Below, in pieces: positions 7,514-16,186 of a stretch of DNA of 64,000 nt. Both the position numbers and the translations under genes were made by a program. Every line of letters begins with the position of its first letter. Position 1 is the first letter of the stretch. The notes beneath the pieces are model-generated. The model made no database searches and was not told where the DNA came from. It saw only the letters and a list, made by a program, of their open reading frames with translations. The DNA lies in the NCBI GenBank assembly GCA_964561605.1, contig CAZLQD010000036.1, positions 1 through 64,000 of the forward strand, read 5' to 3'. This DNA is from JALUZX01 sp964561605 (GTDB lineage: Bacteria; Planctomycetota; UBA1135; JALUZX01).

Positions 7514-9877
7514 ATGAACGAACGCGTCGCCAGGTTGAGGGAAGAGAGCGTCCGGACCCGGCCCTGGATCTCGGCCGAGCGGGCCGTGTTGATCACCGAC
7601 TTCTACGCCTCGGGGGTTCCCCTGGAGGTCTCCCCGCCGGTCTGCCGGGCCCTGGCCTTCGAGCACCTGATGGAGAACAAGACGGTGTACATCGGGGAGG
7701 GGGAACTCGTCGTGGGCGAGCGGGGGCCCGCACCCAAGGGGACTCCCACCTACCCCGAGCTGTGTTGCCACACTCCGAAGGACTTCGACGCCATGCGCCG
7801 CAGGAAGCGCACCCGCTTCGAGGTGGGGCCCGAGGTCTACAAGGTCTACGAGGAGAAGATCCTTCCCTTCTGGAAGGGCAAGACCATGCGGGAGAAGGTC
7901 TTCGCCTCCATGACGGAGGAGTGGAAGAAGGCCTTCGAGGCCGGGGTCTTCACGGAGTTCATGGAACAAAGGGCGCCGGGCCACGCCATCCTGGACGACA
8001 AGATCTACCGGAAGGGTTTCCTGGACTTCCTGGAGGACATCCGGAAGAGCCGGGAGTCCCTGGATTTCCTCGGCGACCCGGAGGCGTGGAAGAAGAAGCA
8101 GGAACTGGACGCCATGGAGATCTGCGCCCTGGCCCTGATCCGCTTCGCCGAAAGACATGCCGAGAAGGCCGAGGCCCTGGCCGAGGCCGAGGAGGACCCG
8201 GCCCGGCGGGCGGAGCTCCGCCGCATCGCCCGGGTCTGCCGCCGGGTTCCCGCCCGACCCCCCAGGGACTTCCACGAGGCCCTCCAGATGTACTGGTTCG
8301 TGCACCTGGGGGTGATCACCGAGCTCAACACCTGGGACTCCTTCAACCCGGGAAGGCTGGACCAGCACCTCCTTCCCTTCTACCGGAAGGGCCTGGCCGA
8401 AGGCTCCCTCACGGAGGATTCCGCCCGGGAACTCCTCCAGTGTTTCTGGATCAAGTTCAACAACCAGCCCGCCCCGCCCAAGGTGGGGATCACCGAGGAG
8501 CAGAGCGGCACCTACACGGATTTCGCCCTGATCAACCTGGGCGGCGTGACGCCGGAGGGGGAGGACGCCGTCAACGAGGTGTCCTATCTCCTTCTCGACG
8601 TGATCGGCGAAATGCGCCTGGTCCAGCCCAGTTCCTGCATCCAGGTGAGCCGGAAGAATCCCGACGCCTTCGTGAAAAGGGCGGCGGAGATCATCCGCAC
8701 TGGCTTCGGCCAGCCCTCGGTCTTCAACACGGACACGATCATCGAGGAAATGCTCTATGCCGGAAAGAGCATGGTGGACGCCCGGGCCGGCGGGCCCAGC
8801 GGGTGCGTCACCATCAGCGCCTTCGGCAAGGAGAGCTGCACCCTGACGGGCTACTTCAACTGGGTGAAGGTCCTGGAACTCGCCCTCCACGACGGAAAGG
8901 ATCCCCGCACGGGCGTGCAGGTGGGCCCCCGTACGGGGGACCCGGGGAAGTTCTCTTCCTACGGGGAACTCTTCGAGGCCTGGAAGAGGCAGCTCCGGTG
9001 GTTCCTGGACCTCAAGATCGCCGGGAACAACGTGATCGAAAGGCTCTACGCCGAAACCCTGCCGGCTCCCTTCCTCTCGATCCTCGTGGACGACTGCGTG
9101 AAGAAGGGCAAGGACTACCACGACGACGGCCCCAGGTACCGGACCACCTACGTCCAGGGCGTGGGGCTCGGGAGCGTGACCGACTCCCTTTCCGCCCTGA
9201 AGCACCACGTCTTCGAGACGGGCCGGGTCTCCATGGAGGAGATGCTGGATGCCCTGGCGAAGGACTTCGAGGGAAAGGAGGCTCTGCGGGCCCTGCTTCT
9301 CGAGAAGACCCCGAAATACGGCAACGACGACGACCGGGCCGACGCCATCACCAGGGAGGTCTTCCGGGCCTACCTGGAGGCCCTGGACGGCAGGCCGAAT
9401 ACCAAGGGGGGGAAATACAGGGTCAACCTCCTTCCCACGACGGTCCACGTCTACTTCGGCTCCGTCACGGGCGCCACCCCCGACGGGCGCAGATCGGGCC
9501 TTCCCCTCTCGGATGGGATCTCGCCGGCCCAGGGGGCGGACCGGAAGGGCCCGACGGCGGTCCTCAAGTCCGCCGCCAAGATCGACCACGCCCGAACGGG
9601 GGGCACCCTGCTCAACCTGAAGTTCAGCCCCCAGGTCCTGGAGAGCGATGGGGACCTGGAGAAACTGGTCCAACTGATCCGCTCCTACTTCACCCTGGGG
9701 GGGCACCACGTCCAGTTCAACGTGGTGACGGCCGATACCCTCCGGAAGGCCCAGGCCGACCCGGAGAGTCACAGGGACCTGATCGTCCGGGTGGCCGGAT
9801 ACAGCGACTACTTCGTGGAAGTGGGGAAAGAGCTCCAGGAGGAGATCATCGCCCGGACGGAACACTGCGGATTCTGA
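7514..9877 (+). CDS. Glycyl radical enzyme, trans-4-hydroxy-L-proline dehydratase-like, lacking the catalytic Glu
   Basis: 787 aa, the usual size of a small glycyl radical enzyme. The C-terminal radical site is RVAGYSDYF with Gly762, and the thiyl Cys is Cys431 in GPSGCVT. Much of the protein matches what I recall of Clostridioides difficile HypD: EFMEQRAPGH (active-site His), ELNTWD (Asp), TYTDF (Asp), LTGYFN (Tyr) and KTPKYGNDDD. HypD dehydrates trans-4-hydroxyproline using Cys434 and Glu436 (GTSGCVE); here the Glu position is Thr433. No pyrroline-5-carboxylate reductase gene is adjacent. The fold and radical chemistry are secure; the substrate is not. I chose ATG 7514, directly after the activase stop. 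The open frame begins upstream at 7346, but that part overlaps the activase. Confidence 0.9.
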   Translation: MNERVARLREESVRTRPWISAERAVLITDFYASGVPLEVSPPVCRALAFEHLMENKTVYIGEGELVVGERGPAPKGTPTYPELCCHTPKDFDAMRRRKRTRFEVGPEVYKVYEEKILPFWKGKTMREKVFASMTEEWKKAFEAGVFTEFMEQRAPGHAILDDKIYRKGFLDFLEDIRKSRESLDFLGDPEAWKKKQELDAMEICALALIRFAERHAEKAEALAEAEEDPARRAELRRIARVCRRVPARPPRDFHEALQMYWFVHLGVITELNTWDSFNPGRLDQHLLPFYRKGLAEGSLTEDSARELLQCFWIKFNNQPAPPKVGITEEQSGTYTDFALINLGGVTPEGEDAVNEVSYLLLDVIGEMRLVQPSSCIQVSRKNPDAFVKRAAEIIRTGFGQPSVFNTDTIIEEMLYAGKSMVDARAGGPSGCVTISAFGKESCTLTGYFNWVKVLELALHDGKDPRTGVQVGPRTGDPGKFSSYGELFEAWKRQLRWFLDLKIAGNNVIERLYAETLPAPFLSILVDDCVKKGKDYHDDGPRYRTTYVQGVGLGSVTDSLSALKHHVFETGRVSMEEMLDALAKDFEGKEALRALLLEKTPKYGNDDDRADAITREVFRAYLEALDGRPNTKGGKYRVNLLPTTVHVYFGSVTGATPDGRRSGLPLSDGISPAQGADRKGPTAVLKSAAKIDHARTGGTLLNLKFSPQVLESDGDLEKLVQLIRSYFTLGGHHVQFNVVTADTLRKAQADPESHRDLIVRVAGYSDYFVEVGKELQEEIIARTEHCGF

Positions 9878-9988
9878 GGGCCCGTTTCCGCTTTCCGGAA
9901 TCCTACGGTCGGACGTCTCCGCCCGTCAGGAGGCCGCTCCTGCCGGGAGGGCCGCCACTCCCCGGGCGTCTCGGGCATGAGCTTCGCT

Positions 9989-10068
9989 CATGTCCGAGCC
10001 GGCCGGGGCTGACGAGGGGGGGGAGGCCCTTCGGGCCATGTCCGAGCCGGCCGGGGCCGACGAGGGGG
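9989..10068 (+). repeat. Two 32-bp direct repeats, 48-bp period, each preceded by a small hairpin
   Basis: In the 302-bp gap between the glycyl radical enzyme gene and the next gene, a 32-bp unit beginning CATGTCCGAGCCGGCC occurs at 9989-10020 and 10037-10068 with one mismatch. Each copy is preceded by a short hairpin with a TTC loop (CATGAGC/GCTCATG at 9976-9992; GGCCC/GGGCC at 10025-10037). No gene was found in the gap. It may be a REP-like or mRNA-end element. Confidence 0.7.
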
Positions 10069-10179
10069 AAGAACGACCTTGGGAAGTTTTTTGTGCCCTT
10101 CGGGGACGGTTCCCCGCTCCTTGGGTGGGAAAGTCGAGGGAGAAGGCCTGAATTCCTTTTGCCCAGGATGGGAGGAACC

Positions 10180-11262
10180 ATGAAGAAGGTCTTTTGGTTG
10201 GGGGCCCTGTGGGCCCTGGCGGTCCCCGCTTACACCCAGACCCCGAAGAGCAATCTTCTCAAGGTCTACGACGGGACCCGGGAGAAGAACTCCCGGGGAA
10301 ACCTCGGGAGCTTCGAAGGAGAGTGTCTCCAGCGGATTCCGGCTTCGTTCTTCGGAGGGCTCGGTAAGGCCTTGGGCCTCGAGGCCGCCACCTTCGACCC
10401 GAAGCGACACACGATCGAGTCCTTCTGGGTGGTACTGAGGAAGGCCGACGGGAAGGGGAGGCCCGACATCTCCCCGTCGGGCCTGATCTATTCCGAAGGG
10501 CCTTTCAAGTCCCGCTACTTCAATTCCTATTCCACCCAGTCCGTGAAGTTCAAGGTCCCCCAGGTCCTCCCCAAGGGAGATGTCTTCTTCGGCCTGCGCC
10601 TTGGCGTTCCCAGCTCCCCGGGATGGCCCTCCGACGGACTTTCGATCTGCGAGAGTTCGGGATACTTCGACGCCAGGCCGAATTACGCCGGAGAGCATCC
10701 CAGGAAGGGGGCCAAGCCCTCATCCCTGTGGTGCGTGCGGTACTTCGCATCCAAACCGGTGAGCGTGAACGAATACAAAGGCACTGCGGCGTGGGACATG
10801 GGCCTGCTCTTCGAGAACACGGTCATCCAGCCCTTCGCCGTCGATCCCCGGGCCAGGTCGGGTCTGAAGCTCAACTTCAAGGACTACGGCCTGGCCGGAC
10901 TTTGGCCGGACCTGAACGATCTGGAGAAATACGGTTACAAGGCCAAGTTCGGATGGCGGATCCACGAGGCGAACGTTCCCGGCGGGTTCGCCTTCGTCTT
11001 CTTCTCCCCGAAGATCCTCGGGAATCCCCTCACCCTCAAACCATACGGAACCTGGTACGTAGACCCGGGAAGCCCTTGGTTCTCCATGAGCCAGATGGCC
11101 GTCCTGGACTCCAAGGGGGTCGGGGCGACGGCCGAGCTGGACCCTCCCGCCGCGGTCCGGGCCGCCCTTTCGGGTACGACCTTCTACGCCCAGACCATCG
11201 TCGCTTCCCCCGTGACGGGAAAGGCCCTTCCCTTCTCCAACTGGTGCGCCATGAACTTCTGA
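10180..11262 (+). CDS. Secreted protein of unknown function
   Basis: 360 aa. The ATG at 10180 has GGAGG five bases upstream and is followed by a clear signal peptide (MKKVFWLGALWALAVPAYT) with a likely cleavage just after AYT. The open frame extends far upstream, but only as a shadow of the previous gene. The mature protein is rich in aromatic and small residues, with few acidic clusters, and has the look of a beta-sheet exported protein. I recognise no domain. It is flanked by a repeat-bearing gap upstream and a hairpin downstream, so it is probably transcribed alone. Confidence 0.75.
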   Translation: MKKVFWLGALWALAVPAYTQTPKSNLLKVYDGTREKNSRGNLGSFEGECLQRIPASFFGGLGKALGLEAATFDPKRHTIESFWVVLRKADGKGRPDISPSGLIYSEGPFKSRYFNSYSTQSVKFKVPQVLPKGDVFFGLRLGVPSSPGWPSDGLSICESSGYFDARPNYAGEHPRKGAKPSSLWCVRYFASKPVSVNEYKGTAAWDMGLLFENTVIQPFAVDPRARSGLKLNFKDYGLAGLWPDLNDLEKYGYKAKFGWRIHEANVPGGFAFVFFSPKILGNPLTLKPYGTWYVDPGSPWFSMSQMAVLDSKGVGATAELDPPAAVRAALSGTTFYAQTIVASPVTGKALPFSNWCAMNF

Positions 11263-11281
11263 ATGTCCCAGGCCGGTGAAT

Positions 11282-11312
11282 GGGGCCTCCCCGCCCGGGG
11301 GCCCCTTCTTTT
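11282..11312 (+). terminator. Probable Rho-independent terminator after the secreted protein gene
   Basis: GGGGCC at 11282-11287 pairs with GGCCCC at 11300-11305, followed by the T-rich TTCTTTT. It lies 20 bp after the stop at 11262. The remainder of the 327-bp gap to 11589 shows no gene or clear promoter. Confidence 0.5.
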
Positions 11313-11589
11313 ATGGCGGGGAAGGACGGGATTCCTGGGGGGGGCACTCTGTCGAAAAAGGGCGGCTCCCTTCGGCGTCCTGTAACGAAAATGGGAGCGG
11401 AGGCTCCGGAAAAGGGTTGCAACCGAGGCAACGAATCCTGGGCCCTTTCCGGTATGGCCCCCGATGGAGGACTCCCGGAAAGACCGGGATGGAGGGAGAT
11501 GAGGAAGGCCGAGCGGGACAGGGACGGAGAAGATGGAATCTTGGAACGATGGAGGTAGAGTTTCATGAAACCTCTGGACGAAGCCCTTC

Positions 11590-13779
11590 ATGAGAGTCTG
11601 CCTTGTCTCCAAGGAAGCAGCCGAGGTCTCCCCGGGAGACATCGGCACTTACGTAATCGAGGCGGGAAAGGCCCTTTCCTCCGCCGGGCACGAGGTCTGG
11701 CTTCTCACGGCGGACCCGGGAAAGGACCGCCGTTCCTCCATCAGGAGTATTCCCTGCTTCCATAGGGTCCTCTTCGCCGGGGAGGGCCTCGGGAAGGAGG
11801 GGAGACCGGAATTCCTCCAAGGATTGCCGCACTACTCTTATTCCGACCTGGTCCACCGGACCCTGATGTCCGCGGGAACCAGGTTCGATTATATAGAGTT
11901 CCCCGATTTCCATGCGGAAGGGATCGTTCCGGTCCGGGAGCAGAGGCTCCTCGGTTCCTATGGGGATGCCGTCCTCGGCGTCGTTCTCCACACCCCGACC
12001 TATGAATGCCTCCTCTTCGATGGAGCCCTGCACCGCCTGGACTACACCCTGCGGCACATCTGTTCGATGGAGGATTACACCCTCCGGAATGCTTCCCTCC
12101 GGACGAGTCCATCGAGGGACTTACTCGGGATCGTGGCCCGCCGGCTGGGGATTCCCGAGCCGGCCGGGTCCCTGGTGCCTTACCCCTTTCATCCTTCCCG
12201 GGAGACTCCCCGGCCACCACGGCGGGTCCGGCGCCTGGAGGAATTGACCTTTCTCTACTTCGGAAGGCTCGAGCCGAGAAAGGGTTTGGAGGCTCTCGTG
12301 AAAGCCTTCTCCCTCCTCCCCGAGCTGAAGCTCCGGATCACGGGAGAGGATACCCCCACGGATCCTCTGGGAGGGTCCTACCGGGATTTTCTCGCATCCA
12401 AGGCTCCTCCCAACGTGGAATTCCTCGAGAAGACGGGAGATACGGAACTCCTGGAGGCGGCCTGCGAAGCCGATGTTTGCCTCTTCCCGTCGGTTCGGGA
12501 GAATTTCCCCTACTCCTTCGTGAAGGCCATGGCCCTGGGACGGGTCGTGATCGCCGGGAAGAGGGGGGGGATGGGGGAGGTGGTCGTCCACGGCGAGAGC
12601 GGGTTTCTCGTGGAAGGCGGCGACCCTGAGGAGATCGCCCGTTGCATCCGTGAGGACCTGGGAAGGAACCTGGACCGCCTGCCCGAGATCGGCCGGAACG
12701 GGGCGCGCAGAATCGGAGAGGTCACGGATCCAGAGCGGTTCGCCCGCAGAGTCGAGGAGTCGGTTGCGGAGGCCGCCTCCCGAACCCGCCGGAGGGAGGG
12801 TGCGGGACGCCGTGGGAAGAAGGTTTCCGTCGTGATTCCCTTCTACGGGGGGAAGGATTCCGTGGCTCGGGCGGTGGAATCCGCCCTGGCCCAGACCCAT
12901 CCCGAGGTGGAGGTCCTGGTCGTGGACGACGGATCCCCCCTTCCCGAGGCCGATGCGATCCTGGAAGATCTTCTCTCCCGGGATCCCAGGGTGCGGGTCG
13001 TGCGGAAGGAGAACGGCGGCCTGGCCTCGGCGAGGAACAAAGGAATCGAGGAGGCCCGCGGGGATTACTTGATCTTCCTGGACGACGACGACTCGATCCA
13101 CCCACGTTACGCCGAGTGGGGGGTCGCCGCCATGGAGAGGAATCCATCCCTCGGATTCCTGACGAGCTACACGAAGTTCGAGGATACCTCCGGGCGGAAC
13201 CCTACATATTGTTTCAACCCCATGCCCTTCAACTGGTCCACGGCCCTCATCCTCAACCAGTTCGGAACGGCCGGGGCCTTCTTCAGGAAGGAAACCTTCC
13301 TGGAAAGGGGCATCCGCTACGACGAGGCCCTTTCGGCCTACGAGGACTGGGCGCTGTGGATGGACCTGGCCCGGGAGGGGGTCGAAGGAGACGTAATTCC
13401 CAGGATCTGTTACGACTACAAGATCCGCCGGGGATCCATGATGGAATCCAAGGGGTGGCCCAATCATCCGGCCCTTGTGGGCCTGCTCATCCACCGCCAC
13501 TTCCCCGTCGCAGGTCCGAGGGAGAGGGAAGTCCTTACGGTTCTCAACCAGACGTGGGGGCGGATCGCCCTGGCCGTGCGCCTCTCCGGCGCCTCATTGA
13601 CGGGGGGAGGTGCCTTTTCGGCCAACCTGGCCGTGGATCCTTCCCCACTGGTGCACGTCCCTCTGAGACACAAGGTCGTGGACGCCCTGGCGGCGAAAGC
13701 GGCCAGGATCCCCTTTCTATCCAAAGTCTTGCGGAAGGTCCTGGTATTGATCTTCAGGGGCTTGGGGGGGAAGGCATGA
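11590..13779 (+). CDS. Two-domain glycosyltransferase, GT4 fused to GT2 (first tandem copy)
   Basis: 729 aa. Residues 1 to about 400 are a GT-B family 4 glycosyltransferase: MRVCLVSKEAAE, GxGxGTY-like loop DIGTYVIEAGKALSSAGHEV, YFGRLEPRKGLEALVKAF and the donor region GGMGEVVVHGESGFLV. The EX7E motif reads ENFPYSFVK, with Lys in place of the second Glu. From residue 411 a GT-A family 2 domain follows: VSVVIPFYGG, VVDDGSP, ENGGLASARNKG and FLDDDDS as the metal-binding DxD. The likely role is assembly of cell-surface polysaccharide or protein glycan. The next gene at 13922 is a full-length paralogue with the same architecture. Confidence 0.88.
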   Translation: MRVCLVSKEAAEVSPGDIGTYVIEAGKALSSAGHEVWLLTADPGKDRRSSIRSIPCFHRVLFAGEGLGKEGRPEFLQGLPHYSYSDLVHRTLMSAGTRFDYIEFPDFHAEGIVPVREQRLLGSYGDAVLGVVLHTPTYECLLFDGALHRLDYTLRHICSMEDYTLRNASLRTSPSRDLLGIVARRLGIPEPAGSLVPYPFHPSRETPRPPRRVRRLEELTFLYFGRLEPRKGLEALVKAFSLLPELKLRITGEDTPTDPLGGSYRDFLASKAPPNVEFLEKTGDTELLEAACEADVCLFPSVRENFPYSFVKAMALGRVVIAGKRGGMGEVVVHGESGFLVEGGDPEEIARCIREDLGRNLDRLPEIGRNGARRIGEVTDPERFARRVEESVAEAASRTRRREGAGRRGKKVSVVIPFYGGKDSVARAVESALAQTHPEVEVLVVDDGSPLPEADAILEDLLSRDPRVRVVRKENGGLASARNKGIEEARGDYLIFLDDDDSIHPRYAEWGVAAMERNPSLGFLTSYTKFEDTSGRNPTYCFNPMPFNWSTALILNQFGTAGAFFRKETFLERGIRYDEALSAYEDWALWMDLAREGVEGDVIPRICYDYKIRRGSMMESKGWPNHPALVGLLIHRHFPVAGPREREVLTVLNQTWGRIALAVRLSGASLTGGGAFSANLAVDPSPLVHVPLRHKVVDALAAKAARIPFLSKVLRKVLVLIFRGLGGKA

Positions 13780-13921
13780 AGGGAAGGGGGCCGGGCCTTT
13801 CCGCCCACCTGGGAAGAAGGCCTCCCTTGGGCTATATTTCTCCACCCTTCAGGGAGGGGCAGGGGCGGTTTCCGAGGTCCTTTCCCGGCGGGGGAGGATT
13901 CCAGGAAGGGAGGAAACGGGC

Positions 13922-16162
13922 GTGAAGATCTGTTTCGTCAGCAAGGAGGTTGCGGGCGTATGGGGCGCCGGCATAGGGACCTACGTGGCCGAGGCGGGAA
14001 AGGCCTTGTCCTCGGCGGGTCACCAGGTGTGGCTCATCACGAAGGATCCCGGCGAGGACAAGCGGCACCTCCTGGAGAAACTTCCCGGGTTCCACAAGGT
14101 CCTCTACAACGGCCAGGGCGTGGATCCCTCGGAAGACCTGGATTTCTTCCACGGCCTGCCCCACTATCGATATTCCCACCTGGCCCACCTGACCATCCTG
14201 GCCACGGGGGAGGCTTTCGACTACATCGAGTTCCCCGACTTCGAGGCCGAGGGCATCGTTCCCATCAGGGAACAGAAGCTGATGGGGGGATACCCGGACA
14301 CGGTCCTCGGTGTCATGCTCCACTCGCCTACGTACGAGTGCCTCGAGTTCGACGGGCAACTCCACAGGATGGGCTACGATCTCCGCCATACATGTCACAT
14401 GGAGGAATACGCCATCCGGAATGCCCCGTTCCGGATGAGCCCGTCCACCAGGCTTCTCGAGATGGTCGCGGGCCGCCTGGGTCTGCCGGATCCCGCCGGG
14501 ACGGTGGTCCGCTATCCGATGGAGCTTCCTCCCGGGATTCCGGATGGACCCTCCCCCAAGGGCTCCCTGGAGGACCTTTCCTTCCTCTACTTCGGGAGGA
14601 TCGAGCCCCGGAAAGGCGTACAGAACCTGGTGAAGGCCTTCCGGAAGTTTCCCAACCTCCGGATCAAGCTCATCGGCGGGGACACTTGGTACGATCCCTA
14701 CGGCCGGTCCTTCAAGGACTACTTGAGGAAGAGGGCCCCGCGGAACGTGGAGTTCCTGGATCCGATGCCCAGGGAGGATCTCCTGGAACTCGTAAAGAGC
14801 GTGGACGTCTGCATCTTCCCTTCTCTCTTCGAGAACTTCCCGAACGTGTGCATCGAGGCCATGGGCCTCGGGCGGGTCGTGGTCGGGGGAAGGAACGGCG
14901 GGATGTCGGAGATGATCGTCCACGGGGAGAGCGGGTTCCTCGTGGACGGGTCCGATCCGGAGGACATCGCCCGTTGCATCGAAGAGGACCTGGCCGGGAA
15001 CCTGGGGCGTCTTCCGGAGATCGGGAGGGCTGCAGCCCGTAGGATCCGGGAGATCACCGACCCGGGACTCTACGCCCGGAGGATCGAGGAACTTGTGGCC
15101 GGCGCCCGGGAGAGGTCCTCCCGGCGCGTGGGGGGCGACCCATCCTCCCGGAAGGTCACCGTGGTGATTCCCTTCCACAAAGGAAAGGAGTGGGTCGGGG
15201 AGGCCGTGGACTCCGCCTTGGGGCAGACCCACTCCAATCTGGAAGTCCTGGTGGTGAACGACGGTTCCCCTCTTCCCGACGCCCGGGAGTTCCTCGAGGA
15301 GCTGGCTTCCAGGGATTCCAGGGTGAAGGTGATCCACAAGGAGAACGGGGGGCTCGGTTCGGCCAGGAACAGGGGGATCGAAGAGGCGGAGGGGGAATAC
15401 GTCCTCTTCCTGGACGACGACGACGTGATCGAGCCCAGGTACGCCGAGTGGGCCGTGGAAGCCCTGGAGAGGCGTCCCGAGTTGGCCTTTCTCGCCCCTT
15501 ACACCAAGTTCTTCGACGCCTACGACAGGAAGGTCCTGGGGTACTACAACCCCATGCCCTTCCACCGTGACACGGCCCTCATCATCAACCAGTTCGGCGC
15601 CTCGGGGGCGTTTTTCCGGAAATCCGCATTCCTTGAGAACGGAATACGGTACGACGAGGACCTCATCGCTTACGAAGATTGGGCCCTGTGGATGGATTTC
15701 GCCCGCAAGGGCGTGGAAGGGGACGTCCTCCCCCGGGTCTGTTACGACTACAGGATCCGGAAGAATTCCATGATGTCCACCGACGGGTGGCCGAACCACC
15801 TCTCCCTCGTGGGGTTGCTCATCCAGCACCACTTTCCCGTGGTGGACGAACGGGAGAAGGACGTCCTGGTCGTCCTCAACCAGATGTGGGGGGCAGCCGC
15901 CTTGGAGCTTCGTTTCGCCGACGCCCCCGAGGACCTTCACCAGAAACCGGTCCGGGAAGAGGAGGACCCCGGGGAGAAGGAGGCCCCCGGGCCCGGACCC
16001 ACCCAGGTCGTCGTCCCCGTGCCTCCGCCTTCCGTTCCCTTGAGGCACAAGCTCGTGGACGCCCTGGCGGAAAAGGCGCGGAAGGTCCCGGGCCTCTCCA
16101 AGGCCCTGCGTTCGGCGGCCTCGGTGGTCTACAGGCTCCTCGGCGGAAGGGATGGGGGGTGA
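13922..16162 (+). CDS. Two-domain glycosyltransferase, GT4 fused to GT2 (second tandem copy)
   Basis: 746 aa from a GTG start. Co-linear with the gene at 11590, with the GT2 domain also beginning at residue 411, so a tandem duplication is the simplest explanation. The GT4 half shows GIGTYVAEAGKALSSAGHQV, YFGRIEPRKG and an intact EX7E (ENFPNVCIE) followed by GGMSEMIVHGESGFLV. The GT2 half shows VTVVIPFHKG, VVNDGSP and FLDDDDV. A Pro/Glu-rich linker near residues 670-700 is not present in the first copy. The 142-bp gap from the first gene contains no evident terminator, so the two may be co-transcribed. Confidence 0.88.
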   Translation: MKICFVSKEVAGVWGAGIGTYVAEAGKALSSAGHQVWLITKDPGEDKRHLLEKLPGFHKVLYNGQGVDPSEDLDFFHGLPHYRYSHLAHLTILATGEAFDYIEFPDFEAEGIVPIREQKLMGGYPDTVLGVMLHSPTYECLEFDGQLHRMGYDLRHTCHMEEYAIRNAPFRMSPSTRLLEMVAGRLGLPDPAGTVVRYPMELPPGIPDGPSPKGSLEDLSFLYFGRIEPRKGVQNLVKAFRKFPNLRIKLIGGDTWYDPYGRSFKDYLRKRAPRNVEFLDPMPREDLLELVKSVDVCIFPSLFENFPNVCIEAMGLGRVVVGGRNGGMSEMIVHGESGFLVDGSDPEDIARCIEEDLAGNLGRLPEIGRAAARRIREITDPGLYARRIEELVAGARERSSRRVGGDPSSRKVTVVIPFHKGKEWVGEAVDSALGQTHSNLEVLVVNDGSPLPDAREFLEELASRDSRVKVIHKENGGLGSARNRGIEEAEGEYVLFLDDDDVIEPRYAEWAVEALERRPELAFLAPYTKFFDAYDRKVLGYYNPMPFHRDTALIINQFGASGAFFRKSAFLENGIRYDEDLIAYEDWALWMDFARKGVEGDVLPRVCYDYRIRKNSMMSTDGWPNHLSLVGLLIQHHFPVVDEREKDVLVVLNQMWGAAALELRFADAPEDLHQKPVREEEDPGEKEAPGPGPTQVVVPVPPPSVPLRHKLVDALAEKARKVPGLSKALRSAASVVYRLLGGRDGG

Positions 16163-16186
16163 GGAGCCTGCCGGAGGAGGCTCCTC

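Noticed and set aside
7762..10179. Apparent N-terminal extension of 806 codons on the secreted protein gene at 10180
   Set aside because: This part is a frame-shifted shadow of the glycyl radical enzyme; the true start has a ribosome site and a signal peptide.
13665..13671. TGAGACA inside the first GT4-GT2 gene
   Set aside because: Single heptamer in coding DNA; about eight are expected by chance in the window on both strands.
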